A DNA stretch of 64,000 nucleotides from Clostridiales bacterium (GTDB lineage: Bacteria; Bacillota; Desulfotomaculia; Desulfotomaculales; VENG01): the NCBI GenBank assembly GCA_021736985.1, contig JAIPEW010000007.1, positions 1 through 64,000 on the forward strand, read 5' to 3'. Both the position numbers and the translations under genes were made by a program. Shown here in pieces: positions 43,573 to 52,965 of this stretch. The stretch's first letter is position 1, and the number at the start of each line of letters is the position of its first letter. The notes beneath the pieces are model-generated. The model was given only the letters and a program-made list of their open reading frames with translations. It searched no databases and was not told the DNA's origin.

Positions 43573-44622
43573 TTACACTGCGCATTTCTCTATTAAATGA
43601 ACTGAAGAACTCTTAAAGCCAACCCATAAATTATCACCAACTGAAATAGACATTTCATGTACAGCCTGTGAATTTAAGCTGCATATTAAGGGAACTCCTA
43701 TATCAATAATTAACTTATAAATAACTCCATGGTTTATAACATCTAACACTTTTCCTTCAAATTTATTTTGAAATTTACCGTCAATCAGGTCCTTAGAAAC
43801 AACAACCTCTTCAGGGCGGACAACAACTTTAACCTTCCCTTTACTCCTAGCAGAAGCAAGCAAACTCACACCTTCAGCCAGGCTTACTTCATCTTCGTTT
43901 ACATGTCCTTCAAAAATGTTTTCTATACCTACAAACTTCGCTACAAAATCTGTTTGCGGCCTGTAGAATATCTCCTCCGGCGTACCTACCTGTATGAGTT
44001 TTCCATCATACATCACACCTATACGGTCTGCCAGATACATTGCCTCATTAAAATCATGAGTTACATGAACTGTTGTTGTCTTTAATGTCTGGTGTATTTT
44101 TTTTAATTCCTGCTGAAATTTTTCTTTTGAGCGCGGGTCCAGGGCACTTAACGGTTCGTCCAGCAAAAGAATTTTTGGTGAGACAATTAAAGCCCTTGCC
44201 AGTGCAGTTCTCTGCTGCTCCCCACCACTCAGCGTACTCGGGTAACGGTTTAGCAATTGTTCAATACCTAGCAATTGAATCATTTGCTCAAGCTTGCTTT
44301 GAATCTCATTTACAGGAATTTTTTTTATCTTAGCCCCGAAAACTATATTTTCCTTAACCGTTAAATGTGGAAAAAGAGCATAGTCCTGATAAACAAAGCC
44401 TATTTCCCTGTGCTCTGGATATAGAGAAAGCAAATTATGGTCTTTAAATAAAATTCTCCCCTGTTCCGGGTAATACATGCCTGCAATTGTCTCTAAAACA
44501 ACTGTTTTGCCAGTACCCGTAGGGCCTAAAATTACAAAGTATTCTCCGTTATTAATCTCTAAACTTAAATTTTTTAATTGAAAATCACCAAGCTGTTTAT
44601 ATACTTTCTCCATCTTCAGCAA
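43573..44622 (-). CDS. Molybdate/tungstate ABC transporter ATPase (ModC/WtpC-like)
   Basis: 349 residues: Walker A LGPTGTGKT (~34-42), Q-loop YQDYALFPHLTV, signature LSGGEQQRTALARAL, Walker B ILLLDEPLSALD, then a C-terminal TOBE-type oxyanion domain. TTG start nine bases after aggagg. With the ModB-type permease and two ModA-type binding proteins it completes the importer. Context with moeA, mogA, fdhD and Moco riboswitches supports molybdate or tungstate as substrate. Confidence 0.9.
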   Translation of the reverse strand: MLKMEKVYKQLGDFQLKNLSLEINNGEYFVILGPTGTGKTVVLETIAGMYYPEQGRILFKDHNLLSLYPEHREIGFVYQDYALFPHLTVKENIVFGAKIKKIPVNEIQSKLEQMIQLLGIEQLLNRYPSTLSGGEQQRTALARALIVSPKILLLDEPLSALDPRSKEKFQQELKKIHQTLKTTTVHVTHDFNEAMYLADRIGVMYDGKLIQVGTPEEIFYRPQTDFVAKFVGIENIFEGHVNEDEVSLAEGVSLLASARSKGKVKVVVRPEEVVVSKDLIDGKFQNKFEGKVLDVINHGVIYKLIIDIGVPLICSLNSQAVHEMSISVGDNLWVGFKSSSVHLIEKCAV

Positions 44623-44652
44623 AGCTGAAAACCTCCTCTAGAAATACCCGTA

Positions 44653-45471
44653 TCAATAAACTGGTTTAAAACCATGTTTTTTATAAATTTTTTCTCCTTC
44701 TTCATTAGTGACAAAATCAACAAATTTCTTTGCAAGCTCTTTTTTATCAGACCCCGAAACTACACAGGCAGGAATTGTCTTTATTTTATTTTTTTCTTTA
44801 TCAATATTTACAAAGTTAACTTTTTTAACCCCTGCAACATTCTCTCTCCAGACAATTGATGCATCAGCTTGTTTCATCGTTAGATATACAACCAGTTCAT
44901 TTACAGTAGGACTTTCTGCAATTACATTTTTACTAACTTCTTTCTGAATATTGTTTTCTTTGAGAATTTTTTGAGCTAATTTCCCAACAGCACATGCTGA
45001 TTCATCACCTAAAACGATTTTTACTCCATCTTTGGCCAGGTCTTCCAGGCTGTCTATGTTTGCAGGATTTCCCTCAGAAACTCCTATTACTGGAATATGA
45101 TAGGCTACATCTTTGCCGTATTCTACTAAGTCCTTATCAACTGCTTCCTGGTAATAATATTTTGCCCCGGAGACATAAACATCACCTTCTCCGCTTATTT
45201 CAAGCTGGCTCAGGTTTTGTGCTGATCCTGCATATGAATAATCTATTCTAACTCCGTACTTTTCTTCAAACAATTTTCCTATATCATCCATCGGTTTTCT
45301 CAATCCTGCACCACTGTAAACATGCAGAGATTCTTTTACTTCATTCTTACTTTGATCACTTTTCTCTTCAGCATTGTCACTTGAATTATTACTGCCAGCA
45401 CCACAACCTGCCAGTATTATACAAATTGCTGCTATCAGGGAAATTAGAATAAATAACCTTTTACCAAACAT
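44653..45471 (-). CDS. ModA-type molybdate/tungstate-binding lipoprotein, paralogue 2
   Basis: 272 residues; lipobox LAGC, then a hydrophilic linker and a type II periplasmic-binding fold: SLHVYSGAGLRKPMDDIGKL, DYSYAGSAQ-like RIDYSYAGSAQNL, GDVYVSGAKYYY, GDESACAVGKLAQKIL and VYLTMKQADASIVWREN. Paralogous to 46333-47142, with the permease gene between them. Two binding proteins for one permease may separate molybdate from tungstate. Confidence 0.88.
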   Translation of the reverse strand: MFGKRLFILISLIAAICIILAGCGAGSNNSSDNAEEKSDQSKNEVKESLHVYSGAGLRKPMDDIGKLFEEKYGVRIDYSYAGSAQNLSQLEISGEGDVYVSGAKYYYQEAVDKDLVEYGKDVAYHIPVIGVSEGNPANIDSLEDLAKDGVKIVLGDESACAVGKLAQKILKENNIQKEVSKNVIAESPTVNELVVYLTMKQADASIVWRENVAGVKKVNFVNIDKEKNKIKTIPACVVSGSDKKELAKKFVDFVTNEEGEKIYKKHGFKPVY

Positions 45472-45495
45472 TACAACACCTTCTTAATTTATAAA

Positions 45496-46308
45496 CTATA
45501 TCCCGGTACGTGAATGCTCCGTACCTCCTCCGAAATACTGAAAAACAAACAGAGATACCAGGGATATGATTATTAATATAGTTGCTGACGCCATGGCAAG
45601 TTCAAGATCACCTGTAGACATATTTAAAAATAACGATATTGGAAGAGTTTCAGTTCTCATCCGGGTAGCACCTGCCAGCATAAGGGCAGCACCAAATTCT
45701 CCGATAGCACGGGCCCAGGTTATAATTATTCCTGCCACCAGCCCGTTTTTAGCCAGCGGAAGCGTGACTTTAAAAAAAGACTGAACTTTATTGCATCCCA
45801 GGGTACGGGCAACAAACTCAAGCCTCGGATCAATGTTTTCTATAGTTGTTTTCAGGACTCTCAACATATATGGTACATTCACAAAAAATTGGGCCAAAAT
45901 AATCCCGTTTATTGTAAAGACAAAATCCAGTCCAATGCCTGATAAGAAATTACCAAAACAAGAATTTCCGAAGAGAATCAATAATGCAACCCCTGCCACA
46001 ATAGGCGGCAGAGCCATGGGAATTTCCAGGATAGAATTTACCAATTTTTGACCCGGAAAACTTAAACGCGCCATTCCATACGCAATAGGAAGAGACAAAA
46101 TTATACATAATAATGTGGAGACTACAGAAGTATAAAGGCTTAGTTTTATAGCAAATTGGATTTCTTTAATCTGGATACTGGTAGCAAAACTAGGTATCCC
46201 TTTTATTAATACCATGGAAATAGTACCAACAATAAACGCTGTAAGCAGCGCTATACAAACAGAAACAACTGCAGTAAAAACTGCATTCATGCTGTTATTA
46301 TTCTTCAT
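45496..46308 (-). CDS. Molybdate/tungstate ABC transporter permease (ModB/WtpB-like)
   Basis: 270 residues with six transmembrane helices and the EAA-type loop EFVARTLGCNKVQSFFKVTLP followed by ARAIGEFGAALMLAG, a molybdate/sulfate permease signature. The last residues diverge, which is usual. It lies between the two binding-protein genes in a single transcriptional direction. Confidence 0.9.
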   Translation of the reverse strand: MKNNNSMNAVFTAVVSVCIALLTAFIVGTISMVLIKGIPSFATSIQIKEIQFAIKLSLYTSVVSTLLCIILSLPIAYGMARLSFPGQKLVNSILEIPMALPPIVAGVALLILFGNSCFGNFLSGIGLDFVFTINGIILAQFFVNVPYMLRVLKTTIENIDPRLEFVARTLGCNKVQSFFKVTLPLAKNGLVAGIIITWARAIGEFGAALMLAGATRMRTETLPISLFLNMSTGDLELAMASATILIIISLVSLFVFQYFGGGTEHSRTGI

Positions 46309-46332
46309 ATCCCGGCAACACTTCCTTTATAT

Positions 46333-47142
46333 CTATTGAACTGGTTTAAAGCCGTGTTTTTCGTAAATCTGTTTTCCTTCTTTAGATGCTACAAAATCAA
46401 CAAACTTTCTGGCCATTTCCTTATTATCAGATTTTACAGCCGCACATGCTGGAATAGTTTTAATCTTATTCTTTTCTTCAGCTATCTCTACAATTTCCAC
46501 ATCTTCCACGTTTGCAATATTATCTTCCCATACCAGTGAAGCTTCTCCCTGCTTCATGGTCAAATATACAACCAGTTCATTTACAGTTGCAGCCTTGGCA
46601 ACAACATTTTTAGCAACATCTTCCTGTATATTATTATCCTTTAGTATTTTCTGGGCTAACCTACCTATAGCACATGCAGATTCATCCCCCAGAACTACTT
46701 TTACTCCATCTTTTGTTAGGTCTTCTAAACTCTGAATACCTGCCGGGTTACCCTCGGGCACTCCTATTACAGGTATATGGTAAGCAACGTTTTTCTCATA
46801 ATCAACAAGCCCGTCTTCCTTAGCTTTTTCAAAATAATATTTTGCACCAGGCACATATACATCACCCTTGCTGCTCAGTTTCAGCTGGTTCAAGCACTGG
46901 GCAGAACCGGCATAAGAAAATTCGATTTTCACCCCGTACTTCTCTTCAAAAAGTGCTCCTATATCATCCATCGGTTTTCTGAGCCCGGCTCCGCTGAATA
47001 CATGCAGTGATTTAACTTCACCCTGCCCCTGTTCTTTATCGCTGCTTCCTGAATCTTCGCTGCCGCTTGTACCACACCCGGTCAAAATTAAAAGACTTGA
47101 TAGCATAATCACCAATAAAACTACAACTCTTTTTCTTAACAT
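46333..47142 (-). CDS. ModA-type molybdate/tungstate-binding lipoprotein, paralogue 1
   Basis: 269 residues: signal peptide and lipobox LTGC, serine/glycine linker, then SLHVFSGAGLRKPMDDIGAL, FSYAGSAQCLNQL, GDESACAIGRLAQKIL and the C-terminal motif YEKHGFKPV. Over the whole length it resembles paralogue 2. The oxyanion pocket residues (SGAG, SYAGS) are the same in both, so specificity is not decided by eye. Confidence 0.88.
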   Translation of the reverse strand: MLRKRVVVLLVIMLSSLLILTGCGTSGSEDSGSSDKEQGQGEVKSLHVFSGAGLRKPMDDIGALFEEKYGVKIEFSYAGSAQCLNQLKLSSKGDVYVPGAKYYFEKAKEDGLVDYEKNVAYHIPVIGVPEGNPAGIQSLEDLTKDGVKVVLGDESACAIGRLAQKILKDNNIQEDVAKNVVAKAATVNELVVYLTMKQGEASLVWEDNIANVEDVEIVEIAEEKNKIKTIPACAAVKSDNKEMARKFVDFVASKEGKQIYEKHGFKPVQ

Positions 47143-47222
47143 TAATATGACCCCTTTCCTACTAACTAACTAATAATAAAAAAGCATGTTAACCCGGCAG
47201 ACCGGTATTTTTAAGGGCTTCT

Positions 47223-47241
47223 CCGGGGCACTTAGCCCCGG
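47223..47241. other. GC-rich hairpin between DUF364 and modA genes
   Basis: CCGGGGC-acttagcc-type stem: ccggggc (47223-47229) pairs with gccccgg (47235-47241). On the minus-strand message it has no T-run, so it looks like a processing or stability hairpin within the operon. Confidence 0.45.
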
Positions 47242-47353
47242 CTTTATTTTCTGTTGAATCAACATCACAAATCCCGTAAATTAACCGGTCATAGAAAACA
47301 TAAAAACAAACCGGGAATAACTGGTTAATCAAGTTATCATGCTTTACCTAAAC

Positions 47354-48133
47354 TTAATGACCGCAATAGCAATATTGCCTGCAGCCGGTAAAAAAAGCAA
47401 TGCCAGACACTGTAACACCGTAAAAAACTACCGGCTTATCTTTAATCAAGGAGCGATATGTATTATTTACCATAGTACTTCCAGTAGCAAAAATAATATT
47501 GCTCCACTTAATAGCTTCTTCAGTGTTATCAGCGTGTTCAATTATAACACCATATTTTCTGCGCCCCAGGTTATCAGGATCAAGGTCTGTAACCCGGATA
47601 GAATAATTGCGGGCAAGATAATCAACCATGGCAGGCTGTAAACCTACAAAAGCAATACGTGGATCAGGACAAATATCAACTACGTACTTCACCAGGTTAC
47701 GTGCACATACTTCGGGTTCTTCATCCTTGCAGTGTACTGAACAATCTACCCATCCTAAGTGCCTTAATACAGCATTAATACAAGCGATAAATATTGCCCG
47801 TTCAAAATTATCTTTTAGTTCTAACCCTAATACGTCTCTAATTGTACCGTTAAAATCTCCCGGCATATCAGTAAATGCCTGCCCGATTGAATTAAGAAAA
47901 CGGGCTTCAATCATTACTTCTCTTCCTTTAACCAGGGGAAAATCTTTTCTTTCTGGATTACCAATAGATTCCTGCGGTGCAAGAGTGCGCGCTGAAATTA
48001 TATGTACCTCACGATCCAACAGCCCGTATTCGTCTGCAATTTGTTGAAGTGCTTCCTGCAAATTTTCATAGCTTAAATCTTCAAGCTTGATACTGCGATA
48101 ATATTTCTGTCCGTTACCAGGTATAAGTAACAC
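47354..48133 (-). CDS. DUF364-type (Rossmann-like, heavy-metal chelation-like) protein
   Basis: 259 residues. The C-terminal half shows a Rossmann-like DUF364 fold (RIAFVGLQPAMVDYLARNY, VTDLDPDNLG, IIFATGSTMVNNTYR, FYGVTVSG). The N-terminal half has the companion DUF4213-type region. Such proteins often lie beside molybdate or tungstate transport genes and are suspected to handle metal or metal-cofactor. The GTG start directly follows aaggag, so the exact start is uncertain. First gene after the two tandem riboswitches. Confidence 0.75.
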   Translation of the reverse strand: MLLIPGNGQKYYRSIKLEDLSYENLQEALQQIADEYGLLDREVHIISARTLAPQESIGNPERKDFPLVKGREVMIEARFLNSIGQAFTDMPGDFNGTIRDVLGLELKDNFERAIFIACINAVLRHLGWVDCSVHCKDEEPEVCARNLVKYVVDICPDPRIAFVGLQPAMVDYLARNYSIRVTDLDPDNLGRRKYGVIIEHADNTEEAIKWSNIIFATGSTMVNNTYRSLIKDKPVVFYGVTVSGIAFFTGCRQYCYCGH

Positions 48134-48244
48134 TCCTTTCTTATTTAACTTATAAACTCTTTTGTTTCAGGACTACCGACCCTCATCCGTTTACCTAAAA
48201 TTTTCATTCTCCGTTGTGGATCACAACCCCATAGGCATCTAATT

Positions 48245-48269
48245 AAAAAAACCGGAGTTTTAACTCCGG
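48245..48269 (-). terminator. Terminator of proximal Moco-type riboswitch
   Basis: CCGGAGTT/AACTCCGG stem followed by seven T on the minus strand, ~45 bp past the proximal aptamer. Confidence 0.9.
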
Positions 48270-48312
48270 CAGAAAAAAGCAACGGCTATACCGCTAACAG
48301 CAAGTAAAGCCT

Positions 48313-48404
48313 GCTCCTTTCCAACCGGGAGGCATAAAGGTTTCCCCGTATACCCTATCGTTCACGTACCATACTTAACAAGCTTAGGCAGCATGAATCG
48401 GAGC
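48313..48404 (-). ncRNA. Moco/Tuco-type riboswitch aptamer, proximal copy
   Basis: P1 GCTCC / GGAGC encloses the conserved blocks TGCCTAAG, GGGAAACC, ATGCCTCCCGGTTGGAAAGG. This follows the layout I know for the molybdenum/tungsten cofactor RNA motif. The compact interior suggests the form with fewer stems. A terminator follows, then the DUF364 and molybdate-transport genes. High cofactor should turn them off. Confidence 0.85.
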
Positions 48405-48429
48405 AAAATATTTTGTTTTACATAACAAT

Positions 48430-48473
48430 AAAAAAAACCGGGGCTACATGGCAAAAGCACGTAGGGCCTCCGG
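48430..48473 (-). terminator. Terminator of distal Moco-type riboswitch
   Basis: CCGGAGGCCCTACGTG ... CATGTAGCCCCGG hairpin followed by eight T on the minus strand, between the two aptamers. Confidence 0.88.
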
Positions 48474-48493
48474 TTTTCTGCCGGGATATTCCT

Positions 48494-48611
48494 ACTCCTT
48501 TCCACCACGGGGGGCAAGCCAGTTTCCCGACCGCCGTTTGCCAGGTTTTATAACACCCGGCGCGGCTGAACACCATAGATATTGTTTCCTTAGGCAGTAT
48601 CAGCTCGGAGC
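48494..48611 (-). ncRNA. Moco/Tuco-type riboswitch aptamer, distal copy
   Basis: P1 GCTCC / GGAGT, then CTGCCTAAGG, a GC-rich arm (GCCGGGT...ACCTGGC), GGGAAACTGG and GCCCCCCGTGGTGGAAAGGAG. Same consensus order as the proximal copy but with a longer inner arm. It has its own terminator at 48430-48473, so two complete riboswitches act in series. Confidence 0.85.
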
Positions 48612-48718
48612 GCATATTTTAATTTTGTAAAATTTAGCTTCTATAAAACTTATTAAATTCCTTTAAAAAGCACCAACTTTTTTCTTTCCACATATCCTGT
48701 AAAAAAGGAGGGAGTATT

Positions 48719-49039
48719 TTGCAGCTTTATTTATTTGGCTCCGTTGCCAGAAATACTCATAATACGGATAGTGATATTGATATTATTGCCTTTAATGCTT
48801 ATGGTATGCCTTTCAGGCAATTTGCAAAAAAACTCAGTAAGCATGCACTTGAAGCCGGGGGAAAACTGGATTTATTTGTGCCAGGCTTTAATAGGCTTAA
48901 TGCTGTATATGATCCCGGCAGGGTAATTTTTTTATCTTCCAAGAACTGGCCAAAAATAAAAAAAGAAATGAAACCGATTAAACTAGATGATTTAATTACA
49001 ATGCTGGAAAAAAAACAACAAAGTATAAATCATGCTTAA
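48719..49039 (+). CDS. Minimal nucleotidyltransferase-domain protein (MNT-like)
   Basis: 106 residues with the polymerase-beta-like motif GSVARNTHNTDSDIDIIAF (G9-S10 and D19, D21). Family members include antitoxin-like MntA of HEPN/MNT pairs. No HEPN toxin gene is adjacent, so role is unknown. TTG start 6 nt after aggaggg. The ORF is complete and followed by a strong terminator. Confidence 0.75.
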   Translation: MQLYLFGSVARNTHNTDSDIDIIAFNAYGMPFRQFAKKLSKHALEAGGKLDLFVPGFNRLNAVYDPGRVIFLSSKNWPKIKKEMKPIKLDDLITMLEKKQQSINHA

Positions 49040-49111
49040 AAGATTAGATTCCTTTATTTTCAGCTTTTTACGTACCGGCGTGTATCATCTTATAATCACA
49101 GCTGGTTTTTA

Positions 49112-49150
49112 CTAAAAAAAACCCCTGTTTTAGAAACAGGGGTTTTTTTA
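49112..49150. terminator. Bidirectional terminator
   Basis: AAAAAACCCCTGTTT / AAACAGGGGTTTTTTT between the nucleotidyltransferase gene and groEL. Confidence 0.94.
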
Positions 49151-49157
49151 GTACTTT

Positions 49158-50840
<1,683 letters not shown>

Positions 50841-50850
50841 TTATTTATTA

Positions 50851-51138
50851 TTAACCTTGAACAACGCCTAAGATATCTAACTCGCGCAGAATCAAGTAGT
50901 CTTCGTCATTAATTTTCACTTCATTACCAGCATATTTAGAGAATAAAATTTTATCCCCTTCGTTTAAGTCAATAGTTGCACGCTGCCCGTTATCCAGCAA
51001 CCTCCCAGGACCTACTGCTACAACCTCGGCCTCTTGCGGCTTTTCCTGGGCTGTATCCGGCAGTACGATTCCACCCCGGGTTTTTTCTTCCTTTTGTATA
51101 GGCTTAGCCACTACCCTATCAGATAAAGGTCTTATCAA
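50851..51138 (-). CDS. groES: Co-chaperonin GroES
   Basis: 95 residues with [12 protein letters not shown] at the start, the mobile loop [19 protein letters not shown] and the end domain [20 protein letters not shown]. Caps the GroEL chamber. Transcribed from a promoter controlled by HrcA at the CIRCE site upstream. Confidence 0.98.
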   Translation of the reverse strand: MIRPLSDRVVAKPIQKEEKTRGGIVLPDTAQEKPQEAEVVAVGPGRLLDNGQRATIDLNEGDKILFSKYAGNEVKINDEDYLILRELDILGVVQG

Positions 51139-51174
51139 TTAATACCCCTCCTTTGTATTGTTAGTTCGTTATTG

Positions 51175-51201
51175 TTAGCACTCACTTAGATCGAGTGCTA
51201 A
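51175..51201. promoter_or_regulatory. CIRCE operator (HrcA site)
   Basis: TTAGCACTC-N9-GAGTGCTAA, a perfect CIRCE, 37 bp before groES. Marks heat-shock regulation by HrcA. Confidence 0.97.
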
Positions 51202-51391
51202 CATCTAGGTAATATAATATAGAAGGAAATAATTAAAAGCAAACAATTTCATGTCTAAAATTTGGCCATTTAACACAAATAAATCTCCTGTACTTCCAAT
51301 TATTCCTTCTATAGCATTATTAAACCCTTTAATACTCTAACAATATTTTTCCAAATTAATTTGTATTTTATACTATCATTACCATTTTTTT

Positions 51392-51880
51392 TTAACGTGC
51401 GCAATCGCCTCCCCTTCCTAACAATAATTCCATGCCATGAGGCAAGGCTTGCATAATAACTTCCAAACATTCTTGTACCCCTTTGGGACTTCCAGGGAGG
51501 TTTATTATCAATGTTTGGTGCCTTATACCCGACACTGCCCGGCTAAGCATAGCCCGGGGAGTTATTTTTAAGCTTTCTGCGCGCATAACCTCGGGCAATC
51601 CAGGCACTTCTCTCTCAATTATTGTCTTTGTAGCTTCAGGAGTATTATCTCTTGGTGCCATTCCTGTACCCCCGGTTGTAAACACCAGGTTCAGTTTTTC
51701 CTGGTCACTAAATTGAATCAAGGTTTCTTTTATAATAGAAAAGTCATCAGGTATAACTTGATAATTAACTACTTCCCAACCTTCGCTTTCCACTATTTCG
51801 CGGATTACCCGGGCGCTTTTGTCTTCCCGTTCCCCCCGGGCCCCCTTATCGCTAGTAGTAATTATACCAACTTTATACAT
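51392..51880 (-). CDS. Molybdopterin adenylyltransferase (MogA/MoaB family)
   Basis: 162 residues: YKVGIITTSDKGARGEREDK at the start, FTTGGTGMAPRDNTPEAT (substrate-binding loop) and INLPGSPKGVQECL. It adenylates molybdopterin before metal insertion by MoeA. It is transcribed alone, divergent from fdhD; the rest of the metal-insertion genes follow on the opposite side of fdhD. Confidence 0.9.
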   Translation of the reverse strand: MYKVGIITTSDKGARGEREDKSARVIREIVESEGWEVVNYQVIPDDFSIIKETLIQFSDQEKLNLVFTTGGTGMAPRDNTPEATKTIIEREVPGLPEVMRAESLKITPRAMLSRAVSGIRHQTLIINLPGSPKGVQECLEVIMQALPHGMELLLGRGGDCAR

Positions 51881-52044
51881 ATAATAACCTCCATTAACTT
51901 ATTACAGTACGCACATAAAAGATACTATCTCTAATATTACAAAAAATAAACGGCATTACAAGAATAATATAGATATTTATTTAAAATTTTCTTGAACATG
52001 GTTATAATCTAATATAAATCCAAAGATACCTGGAGGTAGGACAA

Positions 52045-52782
52045 GTGAATATACCACCCCGGCAAACACAACAAAAAAATATTATAAAAATAAAAAATAC
52101 CGGCCGCTATGAAGTTGATGACACTGTTATAACTGAAAAAACTTATAATTTGCACGTAAACAACCATAAAGTAACAACATTTACCTGTTCTCCTACCTAC
52201 ATGGAAGAACTGGTTGCAGGTTTTTTATGTAATGAAAAATTTATTTCTAAAACAGAAGAAATAACTGAACTTCAAATCAACCACAACAGGGGAGAAATTA
52301 GAGTAACGATTGCAAACCAGCAGCAGTTAAGAAAAAATTCCTGTCTTCAACAAGAAAATACTCTTCCTGAAAACATGGATTTATACATAAAAATACAGGA
52401 ACTGCAGTCCCTGGGAGAAAAGTTTCAAAACATGGCTAAGCTTTTCCAGAAAACAGGCGGAGCACACGGGGCGGCTCTTTGCTCCTCGGAAAAAATAATT
52501 GTTTTTTACGAGGATGTAAGCCGCCACAATACACTGGACAAGATTTACGGGCACTGTCTAATAAATAACATTTCCCGGCACAACAAGTTTATAATATTTA
52601 CAGGAAGAATATCATCAACAATTTTGCAGAAGACTGCCCGAATGAGTATCCCATTAATAGCTTCTCCGTCTGCGCCTACCAGCCTGGCATTAGATTTAGC
52701 CGGGCAACTTGGAATCACTGTAGCAGGGTTCATGAGAGGTACACGCATAAATATATATACATACCCCGAAAGATTAATATGA
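52045..52782 (+). CDS. fdhD: Formate dehydrogenase accessory sulfurtransferase FdhD
   Basis: 245 residues. Typical motifs are YMEELVAGFLCNE, KTGGAHGAALC, EDVSRHNTLDKIYG and PSAPTSLALDLAGQLGITVAGFMRG. FdhD moves sulfur from IscS-type desulfurase to the Mo/W cofactor of formate dehydrogenase. The canonical CxxC loop seems reduced to one cysteine (NSCLQQ). GTG start behind ggaggtagg. The presence of fdhD argues for a Mo/W formate dehydrogenase elsewhere in the genome. Confidence 0.9.
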   Translation: MNIPPRQTQQKNIIKIKNTGRYEVDDTVITEKTYNLHVNNHKVTTFTCSPTYMEELVAGFLCNEKFISKTEEITELQINHNRGEIRVTIANQQQLRKNSCLQQENTLPENMDLYIKIQELQSLGEKFQNMAKLFQKTGGAHGAALCSSEKIIVFYEDVSRHNTLDKIYGHCLINNISRHNKFIIFTGRISSTILQKTARMSIPLIASPSAPTSLALDLAGQLGITVAGFMRGTRINIYTYPERLI

Positions 52783-52834
52783 TTAAACAAATATTTATAA
52801 TTTATTTTCATTATTGGTTTAGCAAAGTGGTTAA

Positions 52835-52965
52835 ATCGAAAACGCCCTAAAAAGCTATGGTCTTAAACACAGGTAACAATCTGCAAATTGAAAGGGCCAG
52901 TGGATTTCCAGAAGGCAACGGAGTATTCTGAAGGAAACCACCGGCCCGGCAGAAAAAAGCTTAAC
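52835..52965 (-). repeat. Copy of the dispersed repeat family, short-interior form
   Basis: Minus strand: GGGCCGGTGGTTTCC, ~23-nt interior, GGAAATCCACTGGCCC, tttcaatttgcagattgtt, accatag and ggcgttttc. The arms form a strong hairpin. It lies just past the stop of the MoeA-PBP gene, where a terminator is expected. Confidence 0.82.
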
